Assembly (NCBI GenBank): GCA_903933995.1
Contig: CAIZMD010000601.1
Coordinates: 1-7,287 of the forward strand
DNA from: an uncultured Bacteroidota bacterium
GTDB taxonomy: Bacteria; Bacteroidota; Bacteroidia; Chitinophagales; Chitinophagaceae
Reading direction: 5' to 3'
Length of the DNA: 7,287 nucleotides
The translations under genes were made by a program, and so were the position numbers. The notes beneath the pieces were generated by a model that was not told the DNA's origin, did not search any database, and saw nothing but the letters and a program-made list of their open reading frames with translations. This document shows positions 6,138-7,287 of this stretch, one piece after another (the stretch's first letter is position 1; each line of letters opens with the position of its first letter).

Positions 6138-7287
6138 CTATTTGTCTTTGCTGGTGTATTTGGCAATGATACTAAACAGGTCTTTGGGGTTGAAAGGCTT
6201 GGTAATACAATCGTTCATACCAAACTCAGTTGCCCTACCTTGTATATCAATGGTAATGGATGCCGTTAATGCAATCACTGGGGTTTCTTGGTCAAATTCC
6301 CGAATGGCTTTTGTTGCTGTATAGCCATCCATCACAGGCATCTGTAAATCCATGAGGATAATATCAAATTGGGTGGCTTTGGCTTTTTCAACAGCAATTT
6401 GACCATTGCCTGCAATCTCCACTTTGGCATTCCAGTTCTGTAACATTTTCTCTGCCACCATGATATTGAATTCCACGTCTTCAACCAATAGAATATTCAA
6501 TCCTTTCAAATCAGGTGCATCAGCGTGCATGGTCTTACTTTCTTCCTGAGCAACGGTATCACTTTTCTTAAAGCAGAGCGTGAAAAAGAATTTGGATCCC
6601 TTATCTGCTTCACTTTCAAGAGAGATATCACTGTTTTGTAATTTCAACAAGAGTTTGATAATGGTCAGACCCAGTCCAGAACCACCGTATTCTCTGGTGA
6701 TATTGTTATTAGCCTGTGTAAACCTATCAAAAATCAATTCTTGTTTTTCTGGAGGAATACCAATTCCGGTATCTATGATAGCAAAGTCTACATACACACA
6801 TTCTTCTGCAATCCTATTCAATAGAACTTCAAAAGTAATAGTGCCTTTCTTGGTAAACTTGATGGCATTTGAGATCAAGTTGTTGAGCACTTGACCCAAA
6901 CGAATATCGTCTCCAATAATAAAATCAGGAATATCTTCATCAAACATCAAGCGCAGGTTATTGCCGCGTTCTTCTGCACGCAAACGATGCGCCGCACGTA
7001 AGTTTTTGACAAATTGCTTGAGGTTAATATCTCTTTCAGCCAAGATGATTTTTCCTTCTTCCAATTTGCCATAATCCAATACATCATTGATTAAGCTGAG
7101 TAGGTTTTCTGAAGAAATCTTCATCACATTCAAGAGTTCTTTCTGAGAAGGAAGTGGATCTTGATAGTGTAATAAATTATTGGTTCCAATAATGGCGTTT
7201 AACGGGGTCCTAATCTCATGACTCATGATAGACAGGAATTCACTCTTGGCCAAGGAAGCTTTTTCAGCAGTTTCTTTGGCAAGGATC
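6138..7287 (-). CDS. Hybrid sensor histidine kinase with C-terminal receiver domain (N-terminus missing)
   Basis: A two-component kinase that autophosphorylates on His and passes the phosphate to its own receiver domain, probably as part of a multistep phosphorelay. The frame stays open to the right edge (ILAKETAEKASLAKSEF precedes the H-box), so the true start and the sensor region, probably a PAS or membrane part, are outside. The TTG at 7253 is not a start. Visible parts in order: HisKA with SHEIRTPLN, phospho-His codon at 7218-7220; HATPase with N-box NLISNAIKF, G1 DTGIGIPPE, F-box FDRFTQ and G2 GGSGLGL; a linker; and a receiver with acidic pair ED in LLVEDVEFN, phospho-Asp in ILMDLQMPVMDG (codon 6348-6350), Thr in ALTAS, and TKPF with the conserved Lys. 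All catalytic residues are present. No HPt domain or DNA-binding output follows, so a separate HPt partner is expected. The segment before the H-box looks like a coiled-coil signalling helix. The stimulus cannot be inferred. Confidence 0.93.
   Translation of the reverse strand, partial: ILAKETAEKASLAKSEFLSIMSHEIRTPLNAIIGTNNLLHYQDPLPSQKELLNVMKISSENLLSLINDVLDYGKLEEGKIILAERDINLKQFVKNLRAAHRLRAEERGNNLRLMFDEDIPDFIIGDDIRLGQVLNNLISNAIKFTKKGTITFEVLLNRIAEECVYVDFAIIDTGIGIPPEKQELIFDRFTQANNNITREYGGSGLGLTIIKLLLKLQNSDISLESEADKGSKFFFTLCFKKSDTVAQEESKTMHADAPDLKGLNILLVEDVEFNIMVAEKMLQNWNAKVEIAGNGQIAVEKAKATQFDIILMDLQMPVMDGYTATKAIREFDQETPVIALTASITIDIQGRATEFGMNDCITKPFNPKDLFSIIAKYTSKDK

Noticed and set aside
6580..6894. 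104-residue plus-strand open frame opposite the histidine kinase gene
   Set aside because: It is antisense to conserved HATPase motifs and has no independent support.
7251..7253. TTG as the start of the histidine kinase gene
   Set aside because: The frame continues to the window edge with a typical AEKASLAKSEF helix before the H-box, so the start is outside.

Overview
The window reads as ordinary chromosomal sequence from a member of the Bacteroidota, most likely near Chitinophagaceae. That placement is inferred from four things: DUF1684 and DUF1080 exported proteins, a RecQ with a helix-turn-helix tail after its HRDC domain, no Shine-Dalgarno-like sequence before any start, and moderately low G+C. 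No tool was run, so genus is not claimed.

Layout: five genes lie on the plus strand and one converging gene on the minus strand. The 3' two-thirds of an FGGY-type gluconokinase (1-1034) runs in from the left edge. After a 67-bp gap with a possible Bacteroidota-type promoter come a DUF1684 exported protein (1102-2001) and a DUF1080 exported protein (2054-2857). Next are a 720-residue RecQ helicase (2861-5023) and a CorA divalent-cation channel (5038-6135). A hybrid sensor histidine kinase (6138-7287, minus strand) runs off the right edge, so its N-terminal sensor part is missing. Its stop codon is only 2 bp from the corA stop.

How the genes relate: the close same-strand spacing (52, 3 and 14 bp) suggests DUF1684, DUF1080, recQ and corA could be co-transcribed, but the products do not form a known pathway. 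The gluconokinase plus a family named for 3-keto-disaccharide hydrolysis hint at sugar metabolism. RecQ works in DNA repair and CorA in magnesium or cobalt uptake. The histidine kinase is a separate signalling gene whose partner is outside the window.

I found no RNA gene, insertion sequence, CRISPR array, attachment site, origin, or convincing rho-independent terminator. Gene density is very high; the longest non-coding stretch is 67 bp. I do not see a previously undescribed system. The points worth a second look are small: the DUF1684-DUF1080 pairing, the RecQ tail, a variant CorA pore-loop motif, and the almost abutting convergent stop codons.
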